The notes: generated from the letters alone by a model not told the origin. Shown: positions 41,379 to 50,265, numbered from the stretch's first letter. The stretch: 64,000 nt of DNA from Mycobacterium gordonae (GCF_002101675.1 NZ_LQOY01000242.1:1-64000), one strand, 5' to 3'. Translations and numbers: made by a program.

Positions 41379-43022
41379 GTGGACTCCTACGCGGCCGGGC
41401 CGGTCGACGTCCCACTGCTCGAGGAAACTATCGGTGCCAACTTCGAGCGCACCGCCCGTGCCTTGCCTGACACCGAGGCTCTCGTCGATGTGCCCAGCGG
41501 GCGGCGCTGGACTTATGCCGAACTTGACGCCGATATCGACCGGCTGGCAATGGCCCTGCTGGCCAGCGGTATCGAGCACGGGGACCGGGTCGGCATCTGG
41601 TCGCCCAACTGCCCGGAGTGGACGATCCTGCAGTACGCCACCGCCAAGGTCGGCGCAATCCTGGTGACCATCAACCCGGCATACCGCAGCCACGAGTTGT
41701 CCCACGTGTTGCGCCACTCCGGCACCCGACTGCTGGTCTCGGCCCAGACATTCAAGACCTCGGATTACCGGCGCATGGTCGACGAAGTTCGTTGTCAAGC
41801 AACGGGTCTGACCGATGTGGTGTTCCTCGGCACCGATGACTGGGAGTGCTTTCAGCGGCGGGGGTACGGGTCGGAAAGCGAGCGCCTGCGGGCCAGGATG
41901 GCGGACCTGCGGCCCACGGATCCGATCAACATCCAATACACCTCGGGCACAACGGGTTCACCCAAGGGCGTCACGCTTTCGCACCGCAACATCCTGAATA
42001 ACGGGTTTTTCGTCACCGAGCAGATCGGCCTCCGGTCCGGCGAACGACTGTGCATCCCGGTGCCGTTCTACCATTGCTTCGGCATGGTGATGGGCAACCT
42101 CGGCTGTACCACCCACGGCGCCACCATGGTGATCCCGGCGGCAGGTTTCGACCCCGCGGCGACGTTGCTGGCCATCGAGCGGGAGCATTGCACCGGCGTC
42201 TACGGCGTGCCCACCATGTTCATCGCCATGCTCGGGCACCCCGACCTGCCCGGCCGAGATGTGTCGTCTCTGCGCACCGGAATCATGGCCGGCGCCTCCT
42301 GCCCCGTCGCGGTGATGAAGCGCTGCATCGACGAACTCCACATGAGGCAGGTGTCGATCGCCTACGGCATGACCGAAACCTCACCGGTGTCCTGCCAGAC
42401 CATGGTGGACGATGACCTGGAGCGCCGCACCGCGACGGTCGGCCGGGCGCACCCGCACGTCGAGGTCAAGGTCGTCGACCCGGGCAGTGGCCGGATCGTG
42501 CCGCGAGGCCAGGCCGGCGAACTGTGCACCCGCGCCTACTCGGTGATGCAGGGGTACTGGCGTGACGACGAGCGGACCCGTGAGGTGGTCGACGACGAGG
42601 GGTGGATGCACACCGGTGACCTCGCGGTGATGCGTGCGGACGGGTACTGCGTGGTGACCGGACGAATCAAGGACTTGATCATCCGTGGCGGTGAGAATCT
42701 GTCGCCGCGGGAGATCGAAGACTTCCTGCACACCCACCCCGATGTCGACGATGTTCAGGTGGTGGGCGTACCTGACGACAGGTACGGCGAGGAGGTCTGC
42801 GCCTGCATCCGGATGCGCCCCGGGCGGCAGGTGCTGGACGCCGATGCCGTGCGGCGGTTCTGTTCCGGGCGGATAGCGCACTATAAGATTCCGCGCTATG
42901 TCCACCTGGTGGACAATTTCCCGATGACTGCAAACGGGAAAGTCCGCAAAGTCGATTTGCGTGTACACGCGGCGCGGTCATTGGGCTTAGGATTGGCCGA
43001 TGTAAAACGGTTGGACAATTGA
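41379..43022 (+). CDS. Acyl-CoA synthetase (FadD35-like)
   Basis: 547 residues from GTG 41379. AMP-binding motif YTSGTTGSPKGVTLSH (P-loop), YGMTETSPVS, GWMHTGDLAVM, and C-terminal GRIKDLIIRGGENLSPREIE with the acyl-AMP Lys in TANGKVRKVDLR. Medium- or long-chain type, length as FadD35. It starts two bases after fadE18 and so is the fourth gene of the operon. It probably makes the CoA ester that FadE17/18 and EchA13 then process. In M. tuberculosis no fadD is at this position as far as I recall. Confidence 0.88.
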   Translation: MDSYAAGPVDVPLLEETIGANFERTARALPDTEALVDVPSGRRWTYAELDADIDRLAMALLASGIEHGDRVGIWSPNCPEWTILQYATAKVGAILVTINPAYRSHELSHVLRHSGTRLLVSAQTFKTSDYRRMVDEVRCQATGLTDVVFLGTDDWECFQRRGYGSESERLRARMADLRPTDPINIQYTSGTTGSPKGVTLSHRNILNNGFFVTEQIGLRSGERLCIPVPFYHCFGMVMGNLGCTTHGATMVIPAAGFDPAATLLAIEREHCTGVYGVPTMFIAMLGHPDLPGRDVSSLRTGIMAGASCPVAVMKRCIDELHMRQVSIAYGMTETSPVSCQTMVDDDLERRTATVGRAHPHVEVKVVDPGSGRIVPRGQAGELCTRAYSVMQGYWRDDERTREVVDDEGWMHTGDLAVMRADGYCVVTGRIKDLIIRGGENLSPREIEDFLHTHPDVDDVQVVGVPDDRYGEEVCACIRMRPGRQVLDADAVRRFCSGRIAHYKIPRYVHLVDNFPMTANGKVRKVDLRVHAARSLGLGLADVKRLDN

Positions 43023-43141
43023 GGTCCGCGAAAGCCACTGCATCACAATAATTTCCATGATCTGGCACTTCCCGCGACGTTCATTCGGCGATACCCTCGT
43101 GCCGTTGTGATAATTCCCTGCCGACAAAAAAAGGGGGTCCT

Positions 43142-43285
43142 ATGACCACCGGTAATCGACGGCGGACAGTCCGGGTGCTGGGTGCGGCGCTGGCGGTGCT
43201 GGTCGGCATGACACTGGCCGGATGCGCGATCGACATGGGACAGAATTCGAAACTGCGCGCCGCCGCCGTGGCGTCGGCCTGCTAG
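43142..43285 (+). CDS. Tiny putative lipoprotein 1
   Basis: 47 residues. An Arg-rich start (MTTGNRRRTVRVL), a hydrophobic stretch (GAALAVLVGMTLAG) and a lipobox LAGC with Cys at 28 would give a mature lipopeptide of only 20 residues (CAIDMGQNSKLR... ending VASAC). A G-rich ribosome site (AGGGGG) lies just before the ATG. It begins 120 bases after the fadD stop. Codon third positions are mostly G/C, as in real genes here. No homologue is recognised. Confidence 0.55.
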   Translation: MTTGNRRRTVRVLGAALAVLVGMTLAGCAIDMGQNSKLRAAAVASAC

Positions 43286-43294
43286 GAGGAAGCG

Positions 43295-43453
43295 ATGACC
43301 GACAGAGGTCGAGTGCTGGCAGTCCGGGCGGTGCTGGCCCTGTTGATGACCGTCATGGGAGCCACGATGCTGACCGGCTGCCCGGTGGGTGCGCAACCGC
43401 CCCTTGCGCCGCGGGCCGCCCACACCGTGGCCGTCGAGGTCCCGGGGCGCTGA
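43295..43453 (+). CDS. Tiny putative lipoprotein 2
   Basis: 52 residues: MTDRGRVLAVRAVL start, hydrophobic LALLMTVMGATMLTGC with a lipobox (MLTGC, Cys at 29), then a 24-residue proline/alanine-rich mature part ending VAVEVPGR. AGGAGG (43284-43289) lies six bases before the ATG and overlaps the stop of lipoprotein 1, so the pair is coupled. The two share an RVL...(A/T)GC pattern and may be duplicates. The stop is 12 bases from the end of the converging tpx. No family is recognised. Confidence 0.6.
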   Translation: MTDRGRVLAVRAVLALLMTVMGATMLTGCPVGAQPPLAPRAAHTVAVEVPGR

Positions 43454-43464
43454 GGGAACTCTCG

Positions 43465-43959
43465 CTACTTCAGCGCGGCGAGGGCGGCGTCGTAGTCGGG
43501 CTCCTGTGCGATCTCGGGCACCAACTCGGTGTGCGCGACCTTGCCGTCGGCGCCGATCACGACGACCGCCCGGGCCAGCAGGCCGGCCATCGGCCCGTCG
43601 ACGATCGTGACGCCGTAGTCCTCGCCGAAGCTGTCCCGGAACGCCGACGCCACACTGACGTTCTCGATACCTTCGGCGCCACAGAAGCGCTTCTGCGCAA
43701 ACGGCAGGTCGTTGGACACGCACACCACCGACACGCCGCCGTCTGCGACGCGCTCGTTGAAGGTCCGCACGCTGGCGGCGCACACGGGGGTGTCGATAGA
43801 CGGAAAGATGTTGAGCAGCACCGGTTTACCGTCAAACTGGGCACTGCTGAAAGGGCTCAGATCGGCACCGGTCATCGTGAAGGCCGGAGCCGGAGACCCA
43901 ACGGCCGGAAGCTCGCCGACGGTGTTGATCGCATTTCCCCGCAAGGTTATCTGTGCCAT
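43465..43959 (-). CDS. tpx: Thiol peroxidase Tpx
   Basis: 164 residues, atypical 2-Cys peroxiredoxin. The peroxidatic Cys is in DTPVCAASVR and the resolving Cys in AQKRFCGAEG, the spacing seen in Tpx. It reduces hydrogen and organic peroxides in the cytosol. ATG 43959 (MAQITLRGNAINTVGEL) is the usual Tpx start; the frame open to 44043 is not used. M. tuberculosis Rv1932 lies next to fadE18 in the same relation. Here two small lipoprotein genes and a fadD intervene. Confidence 0.93.
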   Translation of the reverse strand: MAQITLRGNAINTVGELPAVGSPAPAFTMTGADLSPFSSAQFDGKPVLLNIFPSIDTPVCAASVRTFNERVADGGVSVVCVSNDLPFAQKRFCGAEGIENVSVASAFRDSFGEDYGVTIVDGPMAGLLARAVVVIGADGKVAHTELVPEIAQEPDYDAALAALK

Positions 43960-44069
43960 AGGCACAGTCTGCCAAAGGCGCCGGCGGTGGTCTGCGGCAA
44001 GGTCGCATGTCCTGATTGGTGGGGTGCATGGCCTAGACGACATGAGCGGTGGTGGCCAACACTGGGGTC

Positions 44070-45020
44070 ATGGCTCGCACCGTGGTCATCGCCGGCTTTC
44101 CCGGCGCTCAGGCGCTCGACCTGGTGGGACCCTACGAGGTCTTCACGGGTGCGTCGCTGCTCACTGAGGGCGGGTACGACGTAGTCATAGCCTCGCGCGG
44201 CGGGCAACCGATCACCACGGCGGGCGGCCTGGGTTTCACCGCCGTACCGCTGCCCGATCCGCATGAGCAGGTCGACACCGTGGTGCTGCCCGGCGGCTTC
44301 GGCGTCGAAGCCGCGCGGGCCGATGCCGGCCTGTTGGACTGGATCACAGCGATCGCCCGCACCGCCCGCCGCGTCGTCACCGTCTGCACCGGTGCCTTCC
44401 TGGCCGCCGAAGCCGGACTGCTGGACGGGCATCGCGTCACCACCCACTGGGCCTTCGCCGAACAACTGGCCGCGCAGTTCCCGGATGTCGAGGTCGATCC
44501 GGACCCGATCTTCATCCGCAGCGGAGAGCGGATCTGGACCGCCGCCGGCGTGGCCTCCGGAATCGATCTCGCGCTTTCCCTTGTCGAGGACGATCACGGC
44601 ACCGAGGTGGCCCAGACGGTGGCGCGGTGGCTGGTGCTGTATCTGCGGCGCCCCGGCGGACAGACCCAGTTCGCCGCGCCGGTATGGATGCCACGCGCAA
44701 AACGGCCCTCGATCCGCGAGGTTCAGGAAGCCATCGAGGCCGAACCGGGGGGCCCGCACCGCATCGACGAACTTGCCCGGCGGGCCGCGATGAGTCCGCG
44801 GCACTTCACCCGGATCTTCACCGAGGAGGTCGGTGAGGCACCCGGCCAGTACGTGGAGCGGGTGCGCACCGAGGCGGCACGCCGGCAGTTGGAGGAGACC
44901 GACGACACCGTGGTGGCGATCGCATCGCGCTGCGGCTTCGGCACCGCGGAAACCATGCGGCGCAATTTCATTCGGCGCGTGGGCATACCACCCGACCAGT
45001 ACCGGAAAGCGTTCGCCTAG
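44070..45020 (+). CDS. GlxA-type regulator: DJ-1/PfpI domain with AraC HTH (Rv1931c-like)
   Basis: 316 residues from ATG 44070; GTG 44049 is possible. The N-terminal DJ-1/PfpI domain (about 1-170) has VVIAGFPGAQALDLVGPYEVF and the Cys elbow VCTGAFLAAEAGLL. The C-terminal AraC HTH (about 220-315) has HRIDELARRAAMSPRHFTRIF and TVVAIASRCGFGTAETMRRNF. It likely controls the neighbouring DJ-1-like gene 13 bases downstream, with which it shares its first domain. The ligand is unknown. Confidence 0.88.
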   Translation: MARTVVIAGFPGAQALDLVGPYEVFTGASLLTEGGYDVVIASRGGQPITTAGGLGFTAVPLPDPHEQVDTVVLPGGFGVEAARADAGLLDWITAIARTARRVVTVCTGAFLAAEAGLLDGHRVTTHWAFAEQLAAQFPDVEVDPDPIFIRSGERIWTAAGVASGIDLALSLVEDDHGTEVAQTVARWLVLYLRRPGGQTQFAAPVWMPRAKRPSIREVQEAIEAEPGGPHRIDELARRAAMSPRHFTRIFTEEVGEAPGQYVERVRTEAARRQLEETDDTVVAIASRCGFGTAETMRRNFIRRVGIPPDQYRKAFA

Positions 45021-45033
45021 AAAGGAAACCGCT

Positions 45034-45771
45034 ATGACTCAGATCGCGTTCGTGGCCTACCCGGGGTTCACCGCATTGGACATGATCGGTCCCTACGAGG
45101 TGTTGCGCCAGCTACCCGACGCCGACGTCCGGTTCGTCTGGCACGACGTGGGTCCGATCACCGCCGACTCCGGCGTCCTGGTGGTGGGTGCGACCCATTC
45201 GTTCGCCGAAACCCCCTCCCCCGACGTGGTTCTCGTGCCCGGTGGGCCCGCGACTCCAGTGCATGCCCGCGACGAGAAGCTGCTCGACTGGCTTCGGCAG
45301 GCTCATCAGAGCGCAGCCTGGACCGCCTCGGTGTGCTCCGGTTCGGTGATTCTCGCGGCGGCCGGCCTGTTGCGGGACAAGCGGGCCACCTCGCACTGGA
45401 TCGCACTCCCGGCGCTGAAAGCGTTCGGGGTCACGCCCGTCGGTGACCAGCGGATCGTGCACGAAGGCAACATCATCACCAGCGCCGGGGTCTCCGCCGG
45501 ACTTGACCTCGCGTTGTGGCTGGCCGCGCAGCTCGGTGGCGAAGGTCGCGCGAAGGCGATCCAGCTGGCGATCGAGTACGACCCCCAGCCCCCGTTCGAC
45601 TCCGGTCACATGTCGAAGGCGTCGGCGACGACGAAAGCCTCGGCTACCGCGTTGCTCTCCAAGGACAGCCTCAAGCCGGCCAATCTGAAGGCCACCACGT
45701 TGCTGGCCTGGGAGCAGGCCCTCGCGGCGGCGCGATCCCGCCGGCGCAAGCGGCAGCCCGTCAGCGTTTAG
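45034..45771 (+). CDS. DJ-1/PfpI family protein (Rv1930c-like)
   Basis: 245 residues. It starts MTQIAFVAYPGFTALDMIGPYEVL; the nucleophile elbow is ASVCSGSVILAAAGLL with Cys, followed by RATSHW and ITSAGVSAGLDLALWLAAQL. This is the isocyanide hydratase/GlxA-like branch of the family. A Lys/Ala/Ser-rich C-terminal tail of about 50 residues is added. AAAGGA lies upstream of the ATG. It probably forms an operon with the regulator before it. Its end overlaps the converging SnoaL gene by 11 bases. The reaction is unknown. Confidence 0.82.
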   Translation: MTQIAFVAYPGFTALDMIGPYEVLRQLPDADVRFVWHDVGPITADSGVLVVGATHSFAETPSPDVVLVPGGPATPVHARDEKLLDWLRQAHQSAAWTASVCSGSVILAAAGLLRDKRATSHWIALPALKAFGVTPVGDQRIVHEGNIITSAGVSAGLDLALWLAAQLGGEGRAKAIQLAIEYDPQPPFDSGHMSKASATTKASATALLSKDSLKPANLKATTLLAWEQALAAARSRRRKRQPVSV

Positions 45772-46237
45772 GCGCGGGGATCGCGTCGGTGGCCAGCTTG
45801 CCGCCGGCCTGCATCCACGCTGCCACCACGCGCGGCGCGTCGCGGTTGGGGTTGTAGATGTCCTCCTCGCTGGAGAACAGGCCGTCACCGGCGTAGACCA
45901 GCCGGGTCCAGTTGGGGAACCAGAACGGCTCCCCGTCCGGGTCGCTGGGATGGTCGAGCAGGTTCTTGATCATGATGACCACGGCGTCATTGTCTTCGTC
46001 ATAAGCGGTCCAATCCGACGGGAACCGCATGTGCGGGAACGGCGCCATGACGTCGACGATCCACTGGCGCACTTCCTCGCGACCATGGAAGACGCCGTAG
46101 TGGTGCTCTATGTAGACCACGTCCTCGGTGAAGAGGTCGGCGAACGGGCGCCAGTCACCCGATGCGCTGCATCCCTCGACGACGGTGGTGTAGTTGCGGA
46201 CGGCCTCTTCGATCTCTGCTTTGGTGAACCTGCCCAT
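45761..46237 (-). CDS. SnoaL-like protein
   Basis: 158 residues from ATG 46237 (MGRFTKAEIEEAV). NTF2-like: YTTVVEGCSASGDWRPFADLFTEDVVYIEHHYG, GREEVRQWIVDVMAPFPHM, then the strand region WFPNWTRLVYAGDGLFSSEEDIYN. Proteins of this kind often bind small hydrophobic ligands. It is divergent from the SDR at 46256 with only 18 bases between the starts, so they may share a compact promoter or overlapping transcripts. In M. tuberculosis Rv1929c is near this place but I am not sure it is the same gene. Confidence 0.75.
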   Translation of the reverse strand: MGRFTKAEIEEAVRNYTTVVEGCSASGDWRPFADLFTEDVVYIEHHYGVFHGREEVRQWIVDVMAPFPHMRFPSDWTAYDEDNDAVVIMIKNLLDHPSDPDGEPFWFPNWTRLVYAGDGLFSSEEDIYNPNRDAPRVVAAWMQAGGKLATDAIPAPKR

Positions 46238-46255
46238 AGCGGACACACTAGAGGC

Positions 46256-47023
46256 ATGAGCGTGCTGGAACTGTTCGACTTGCGCGGCAAGAAGGCTCTG
46301 ATCACCGGGGCATCCAGCGGCATCGGCCGCACGGTGGCTCTGGCTTATGCGGAGGCGGGCGCCGAAGTAGCGTTGGCGGCAAGGCATCTGGATGCCCTGG
46401 AGGCGCTCGCTGAGGAGATCGCGGCGGCCGGCGGCACCGCCGTACCGATAGCGTGTGACGTGACCCGGCAAGATCAGGTGACCGCCATGGTCGATCGGAT
46501 GACCGCGGAGTTGGGCGGGATCGACATCGCGGTCTGCAACGCCGGCATCGTCTCGGTGACCCCGATGTTGGACATGTCGCTGGAAGAGTTCGAACGGATT
46601 CAGCACACGAATGTGACGGGAGTCTTCCTCACCGCGCAGGCGGCGGCCAGGGCGATGGTCGCCCAGGGCCGCGGCGGTTCCATCATCACCACGGCATCGA
46701 TGTCCGGCCACATCATCAACATCCCTCAGCAAGTGGGCCACTACTGCACGTCCAAGGCGGCGGTGATTCATCTGACCAAGGCGATGGCGGTGGAATTCGC
46801 GCCGCACCACATTCGGGTCAACAGCATCAGCCCTGGCTACATCATGACCGAGCTCGTCGAACCCCTCGCCGAATACCACCGGCTGTGGGAGCCGAAGATC
46901 CCGATGGGCCGCATCGGGCGGCCAGAAGAGCTCAACGGGCTGTACCTCTACCTGGCCAGTGCGGCGTCCAGCTACATGACGGGTTCGGATCTGGTGATCG
47001 ACGGTGGATACTGCCTGCCCTGA
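46256..47023 (+). CDS. Short-chain dehydrogenase (Rv1928c-like)
   Basis: 255 residues, the length I recall for Rv1928c. Motifs: ALITGASSGIGRT, CNAGIV, Ser in TTASMSG and the YCTSK active site, with the C-terminal YMTGSDLVIDGGYCLP. The Arg after beta-2 (LAARHLD) suggests NADP. ATG 46256 begins MSVLELFDL. Its stop overlaps the start of the next gene. The substrate is unknown. Confidence 0.88.
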   Translation: MSVLELFDLRGKKALITGASSGIGRTVALAYAEAGAEVALAARHLDALEALAEEIAAAGGTAVPIACDVTRQDQVTAMVDRMTAELGGIDIAVCNAGIVSVTPMLDMSLEEFERIQHTNVTGVFLTAQAAARAMVAQGRGGSIITTASMSGHIINIPQQVGHYCTSKAAVIHLTKAMAVEFAPHHIRVNSISPGYIMTELVEPLAEYHRLWEPKIPMGRIGRPEELNGLYLYLASAASSYMTGSDLVIDGGYCLP

Positions 47024-47417
47024 ATTCCGCTGCGCGCGCTGCGGAGAGGTCGCCGGCAGCGTGCGGTTCGTGGCTCCCGCCGACGCGGTGTGCCATCGGC
47101 CCGGCCTGCAGGCACTGGCGGAATTGGATGTGCTGTTGCGGCCCGACGATCAGGCCGCTCTGCTGGTGCAGACCTTCTTCGGAATCTCGAGTGTGGCGGT
47201 GTCGGCGGAGCGGATCGGGCCGGTGAGCCGAGCGATCGCCGAGGCCGACGCGGCCGCGCTGTACCGCATCGCGTACAGCTATGCACCGTTTCACTGCCCG
47301 GACTGCGCCGCGTCTTACTGTGGTACGCACTGGAATTGGCGAACATTCGAGGACGACCCGTACAGCGGCATCGAAGGCGACTGCCCACGCGGGCACTTCC
47401 ACGTGCTGGCTTACTGA
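47004..47417 (+). CDS. Small cysteine-rich (zinc-ribbon-like) protein
   Basis: 137 residues if GTG 47004 is used, which overlaps the SDR by 20 bases. CARCGE near the N-terminus and FHCPDCAASYCGTHW with DCPRGHFHVL near the C-terminus give two Cys-x2-Cys pairs and extra Cys/His, consistent with one zinc ribbon. The middle is a helical, Ala-rich part. No known function. Start choice is uncertain because no clear ribosome site is visible. Confidence 0.6.
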   Translation: MDTACPEFRCARCGEVAGSVRFVAPADAVCHRPGLQALAELDVLLRPDDQAALLVQTFFGISSVAVSAERIGPVSRAIAEADAAALYRIAYSYAPFHCPDCAASYCGTHWNWRTFEDDPYSGIEGDCPRGHFHVLAY

Positions 47418-47486
47418 CCTTCGCCGGTGACGGTGAACCTCACGACGTCGCTGCGGCGTGTCGTGTCGTCGGATTCACACTCGGGC

Positions 47487-48260
47487 TCACTGAACCAGGC
47501 AGGGCCGACCGAAATACGTTTGCACGCCTGGCGAATGCAGTGCGCGCAGTCGGTCACCGGTGGGCTGCACCCCGGCCGCGTTTACCAGTTCGTCGTGCAG
47601 TTCCGAGATTTCGGCCGCGTGTAAGGGCCAGACGTCGTGTTCGTTGGGGACCCACCAGGTTCGGCCCGCCTTGCGGGTGTGCGCGCCCCAGCGGGCGGTG
47701 AGCCAGACCTCCAGCGGTGTCGGCTCGACGACGTCGCCGACGTTGACCGTCAGCAGGCTGCGCAGTCCGCGCCGGGGCCAGCGGCGCACGCTGTGGTAGC
47801 TGATTTGGCGGCCGGACCGGGTTATTCGCATCTTCGCCCAGGTGTAGGGCACCCCGAGCCCGATCCGGGTGACGGGAACGACGGCCAGCCGTGCCGTCTC
47901 CAACGACCGGAACAGCACACCGTGGCGGCCCGCATCGTCGACCGAGTACAGCCGGACGTTGGTCTCCAGAAAGCGCCCGAAATACGGAAGTGGCAGCGCC
48001 GTACCAAGTTTGGTGTAGCGCATTGCGAAGGGGATCAACCCCACGTAGGTGCTTCCGTCGGCAAAGACATCCGGACGGGTGCCGGGCGGATAAAAATGGG
48101 CGACGGTCTCCGGAGCCACCGGCCAGTGCACGAAGGTCACGTCGATCCAGCGCTGGTCGAACGTGACGGGACGCCGCAGCGGCGGCGGCGTCACCGGGTA
48201 ACCGGCCAGGACCGACTCCCCGTCGGACCCGGCACCCGGCAAGTCAGGGGAGGCAGTCAC
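47487..48260 (-). CDS. DUF2071 (YqjF-like) protein
   Basis: 257 residues. DUF2071 marks: RPVTFDQRWIDVTFVHWPV, then YVGLIPFAMRYT, FLETNVRLYSVDDAGRHGVLF and the WLTARWGAHTR segment near the C-terminus. Function unknown; acetoacetate decarboxylase-like folds are suggested for the family. It stands alone on the minus strand. Nothing in its neighbours tells its job. Confidence 0.82.
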   Translation of the reverse strand: MTASPDLPGAGSDGESVLAGYPVTPPPLRRPVTFDQRWIDVTFVHWPVAPETVAHFYPPGTRPDVFADGSTYVGLIPFAMRYTKLGTALPLPYFGRFLETNVRLYSVDDAGRHGVLFRSLETARLAVVPVTRIGLGVPYTWAKMRITRSGRQISYHSVRRWPRRGLRSLLTVNVGDVVEPTPLEVWLTARWGAHTRKAGRTWWVPNEHDVWPLHAAEISELHDELVNAAGVQPTGDRLRALHSPGVQTYFGRPCLVQ

Positions 48261-48317
48261 CGCAACATCCTGGCACGGAAGTCAGCTTGGCGGTGAGCCG
48301 CGTTGCAGCGCATGCAC

Positions 48318-48686
48318 TTAGGTGCCCGCCGCGACCCACTGCCGTGCCTGGTCCTGCTCGTGGGCGGGAAAGTGGCGAATCTCGGCTGAGACGAAATGCG
48401 ACGCCAAATGCTCGGCGGCATCCCCGAAATGGGAGTCGGTCACCACCGCCACCTTCTTGATGTGCTTGTGATGATCTCGAACGAATCGGAAGTGGGTGAC
48501 CAACGCTGCGAAACTGTCCCAGCCAGGAAATCCGGGAGCGCTGATGATCAGACCGTTGAGGTCACCGTTTGCCTCGATCTGCGGGTCGACGACCTTGGCG
48601 AGTGCAACGAAATCCTCCTTGGCCAGCGCCGACTCCGGTCGTACCAGCAGGACGGAATGAGCCGCGTCGAGTTCGAAGTCGATCAT
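48318..48686 (-). CDS. SpoIIAA-like (STAS-related) protein
   Basis: 122 residues from ATG 48686, with GAGGAG upstream. The pattern MIDFELDAAHSVLLVRPESAL, then the GLIISAPGFPGWDSFAALV helix, VRDHHKHIKKVAVVTDSHF and the C-terminal RHFPAHEQDQARQWV is the SpoIIAA/DUF3478 family, a lipocalin-free STAS-like fold. Function unknown. Stands alone. Confidence 0.8.
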   Translation of the reverse strand: MIDFELDAAHSVLLVRPESALAKEDFVALAKVVDPQIEANGDLNGLIISAPGFPGWDSFAALVTHFRFVRDHHKHIKKVAVVTDSHFGDAAEHLASHFVSAEIRHFPAHEQDQARQWVAAGT

Positions 48687-48762
48687 GGTGTGCTCCTCGG
48701 TGATGGGCTGTCGCCATGGTCCCGCCCTTGACAGCGGCGGATAAGAGGCCAAAGTCATCCAT

Positions 48763-49296
48763 ATGCGGGTGGGTATTCGTCAGCTATGGAATCGGCGAAC
48801 GCGGCTGGCAGTGTGGGCGCTTTCCGGAGCGATGCTCACGCCGGTTGCACCGGCTGCCGCCGACGCGGCCTGCGCCAACGGCCAGCCGGACGCCCGGCCA
48901 GCGGGTAAGGGGCAGCAGGTGCTGGTCGACTACTTCGCGGCGGTCAACAGCAAGGATTACCTCACGGCGTGGGGGTACCTGGGCCGGCAGGTGCGTTCGG
49001 CATATGGCGCGATCGCGCCCGAGCAGGACGCGGACGGCCTGGCCAGCTTCTCCTCGAGCATGCGTCAGCATGTGCGCTGCGTACGCGTCACCGCGGTCAC
49101 CGGCGCCACGATGAACGACCCGGAGGTCTCCGCGTCACTGGGAATTCAGTGGTATCAGGTGACATTCGACGCCGAATATCTCAGCCGATTCGAATCCGGC
49201 GCGGCTACCCTGCCACGGTTCTACAAGACCCAGGCCGACCCTCACGACGGAGTCGGACCGCCGCCACTCATCGTCAACCAGGCGATGAGTCCCTGA
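48763..49296 (+). CDS. Secreted protein of unknown function
   Basis: 177 residues. A signal peptide (RTRLAVWALSGAMLTPVAPAA, cut near AAADA) is followed by an NTF2-like domain: QQVLVDYFAAVNSKDYLTAWGYLGRQV, then IQWYQVTFDAEYLSRFESG. Two cysteines (ACANG and HVRCVRV) could form a disulfide. No family is certain. It is the only exported protein in this part of the window and lies apart from any operon. Confidence 0.6.
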   Translation: MRVGIRQLWNRRTRLAVWALSGAMLTPVAPAAADAACANGQPDARPAGKGQQVLVDYFAAVNSKDYLTAWGYLGRQVRSAYGAIAPEQDADGLASFSSSMRQHVRCVRVTAVTGATMNDPEVSASLGIQWYQVTFDAEYLSRFESGAATLPRFYKTQADPHDGVGPPPLIVNQAMSP

Positions 49297-49404
49297 CGCG
49301 GCTGACCGTCACCGCACCAAGAGAGCAGCGCCGAGTAAATCGAATCCCGGCGGGCACGCGCGAGTGGGCTGATTGCTCACCTCGGCCGTGGCAGGCTGTC
49401 CGTC

Positions 49405-50262
49405 GTGACGGTGGCAGAAGCGGCGAAGCTCGCATTCCAGATGAGTCTGTTCGTGGTGATCCTGGGCTACGGGTTGACGGCGCAATTCGCCGACGTCCGA
49501 TACGTGCTGCAGCATCCGGGACTGCTGGCGCGCTCGCTGCTGGCCGTGCTCGTCGCCGCACCCGCCCTCGCGGTGTTGCTGGTCAACGCCGTCGATCTGC
49601 GACCGCAGGTGGCCATTGCGCTTGTCACACTGGCTATTTCGCCGCTACCGCCGCTGCTGCCGCGGCGCGGTGAGAAGGCCGGCGGGCAAGTGCAGTTCGG
49701 GCTGGGACTGGTCATCGTGCTGGCTGTGCTCGCCGTGCCGGCGCTGGCTGTGGCCGCCCGGGTGCTCGGAGACGTGTTCGGACGGCAGTACGTCACCAGT
49801 CCGTGGTCGGTGGGCAGATTGATGCTGATTTCCGTGCTCTCGCCGCTCATTGCCGGGATGGCGATCGGAAAGTTCTGGCCCGCAATGGCCCAGCGGATTG
49901 GGGGGCCGATCGAACGCGCGCAGCGCTGGGCGTTGCCGGTGGCGATGGTGGTGCTATTGGTCGCGGCGGCACCGCAGATGTGGAAGCTGCTGGGCGAGGT
50001 GACCGTGGTCGCCATGCTGATATTCGTCCTCGGCGCCTTCGCCGTCGGACACCTGCTGGGTGGGCCCGATCGCCAGTTCTCGGCGGTGGTCGCCTTTGCA
50101 AGCGCCTGCCGCCACCCGGCGACCGCGTTGACCATCGCCTCGGCGAATTTCCCCAACGCCGACGAACGCGGGGCGGTAGCGCTTTACGGCGTAGTCACAG
50201 CGCTCGTCGGCGTCGTGTATACGCGATGGTTACGTCGCAGGCGCGCCGCGCAGTCCGCCTAA
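49405..50262 (+). CDS. BASS-type (bile acid:sodium symporter-like) membrane protein
   Basis: 285 residues from GTG 49405. Eight or nine hydrophobic segments, for example FQMSLFVVILGYGLTAQF, LLAVLVAAPALAVLLV, VIVLAVLAVPALAVAARVL and VVMLIFVLGAFAVG-type spans. The VAFASACRHPATALTIASANF motif near the C-terminus is typical of the BASS/ArsB-like fold. It probably moves an organic anion. It is convergent with the GAP-family gene (three bases apart). Confidence 0.75.
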   Translation: MTVAEAAKLAFQMSLFVVILGYGLTAQFADVRYVLQHPGLLARSLLAVLVAAPALAVLLVNAVDLRPQVAIALVTLAISPLPPLLPRRGEKAGGQVQFGLGLVIVLAVLAVPALAVAARVLGDVFGRQYVTSPWSVGRLMLISVLSPLIAGMAIGKFWPAMAQRIGGPIERAQRWALPVAMVVLLVAAAPQMWKLLGEVTVVAMLIFVLGAFAVGHLLGGPDRQFSAVVAFASACRHPATALTIASANFPNADERGAVALYGVVTALVGVVYTRWLRRRRAAQSA

Positions 50263-50265
50263 CGG

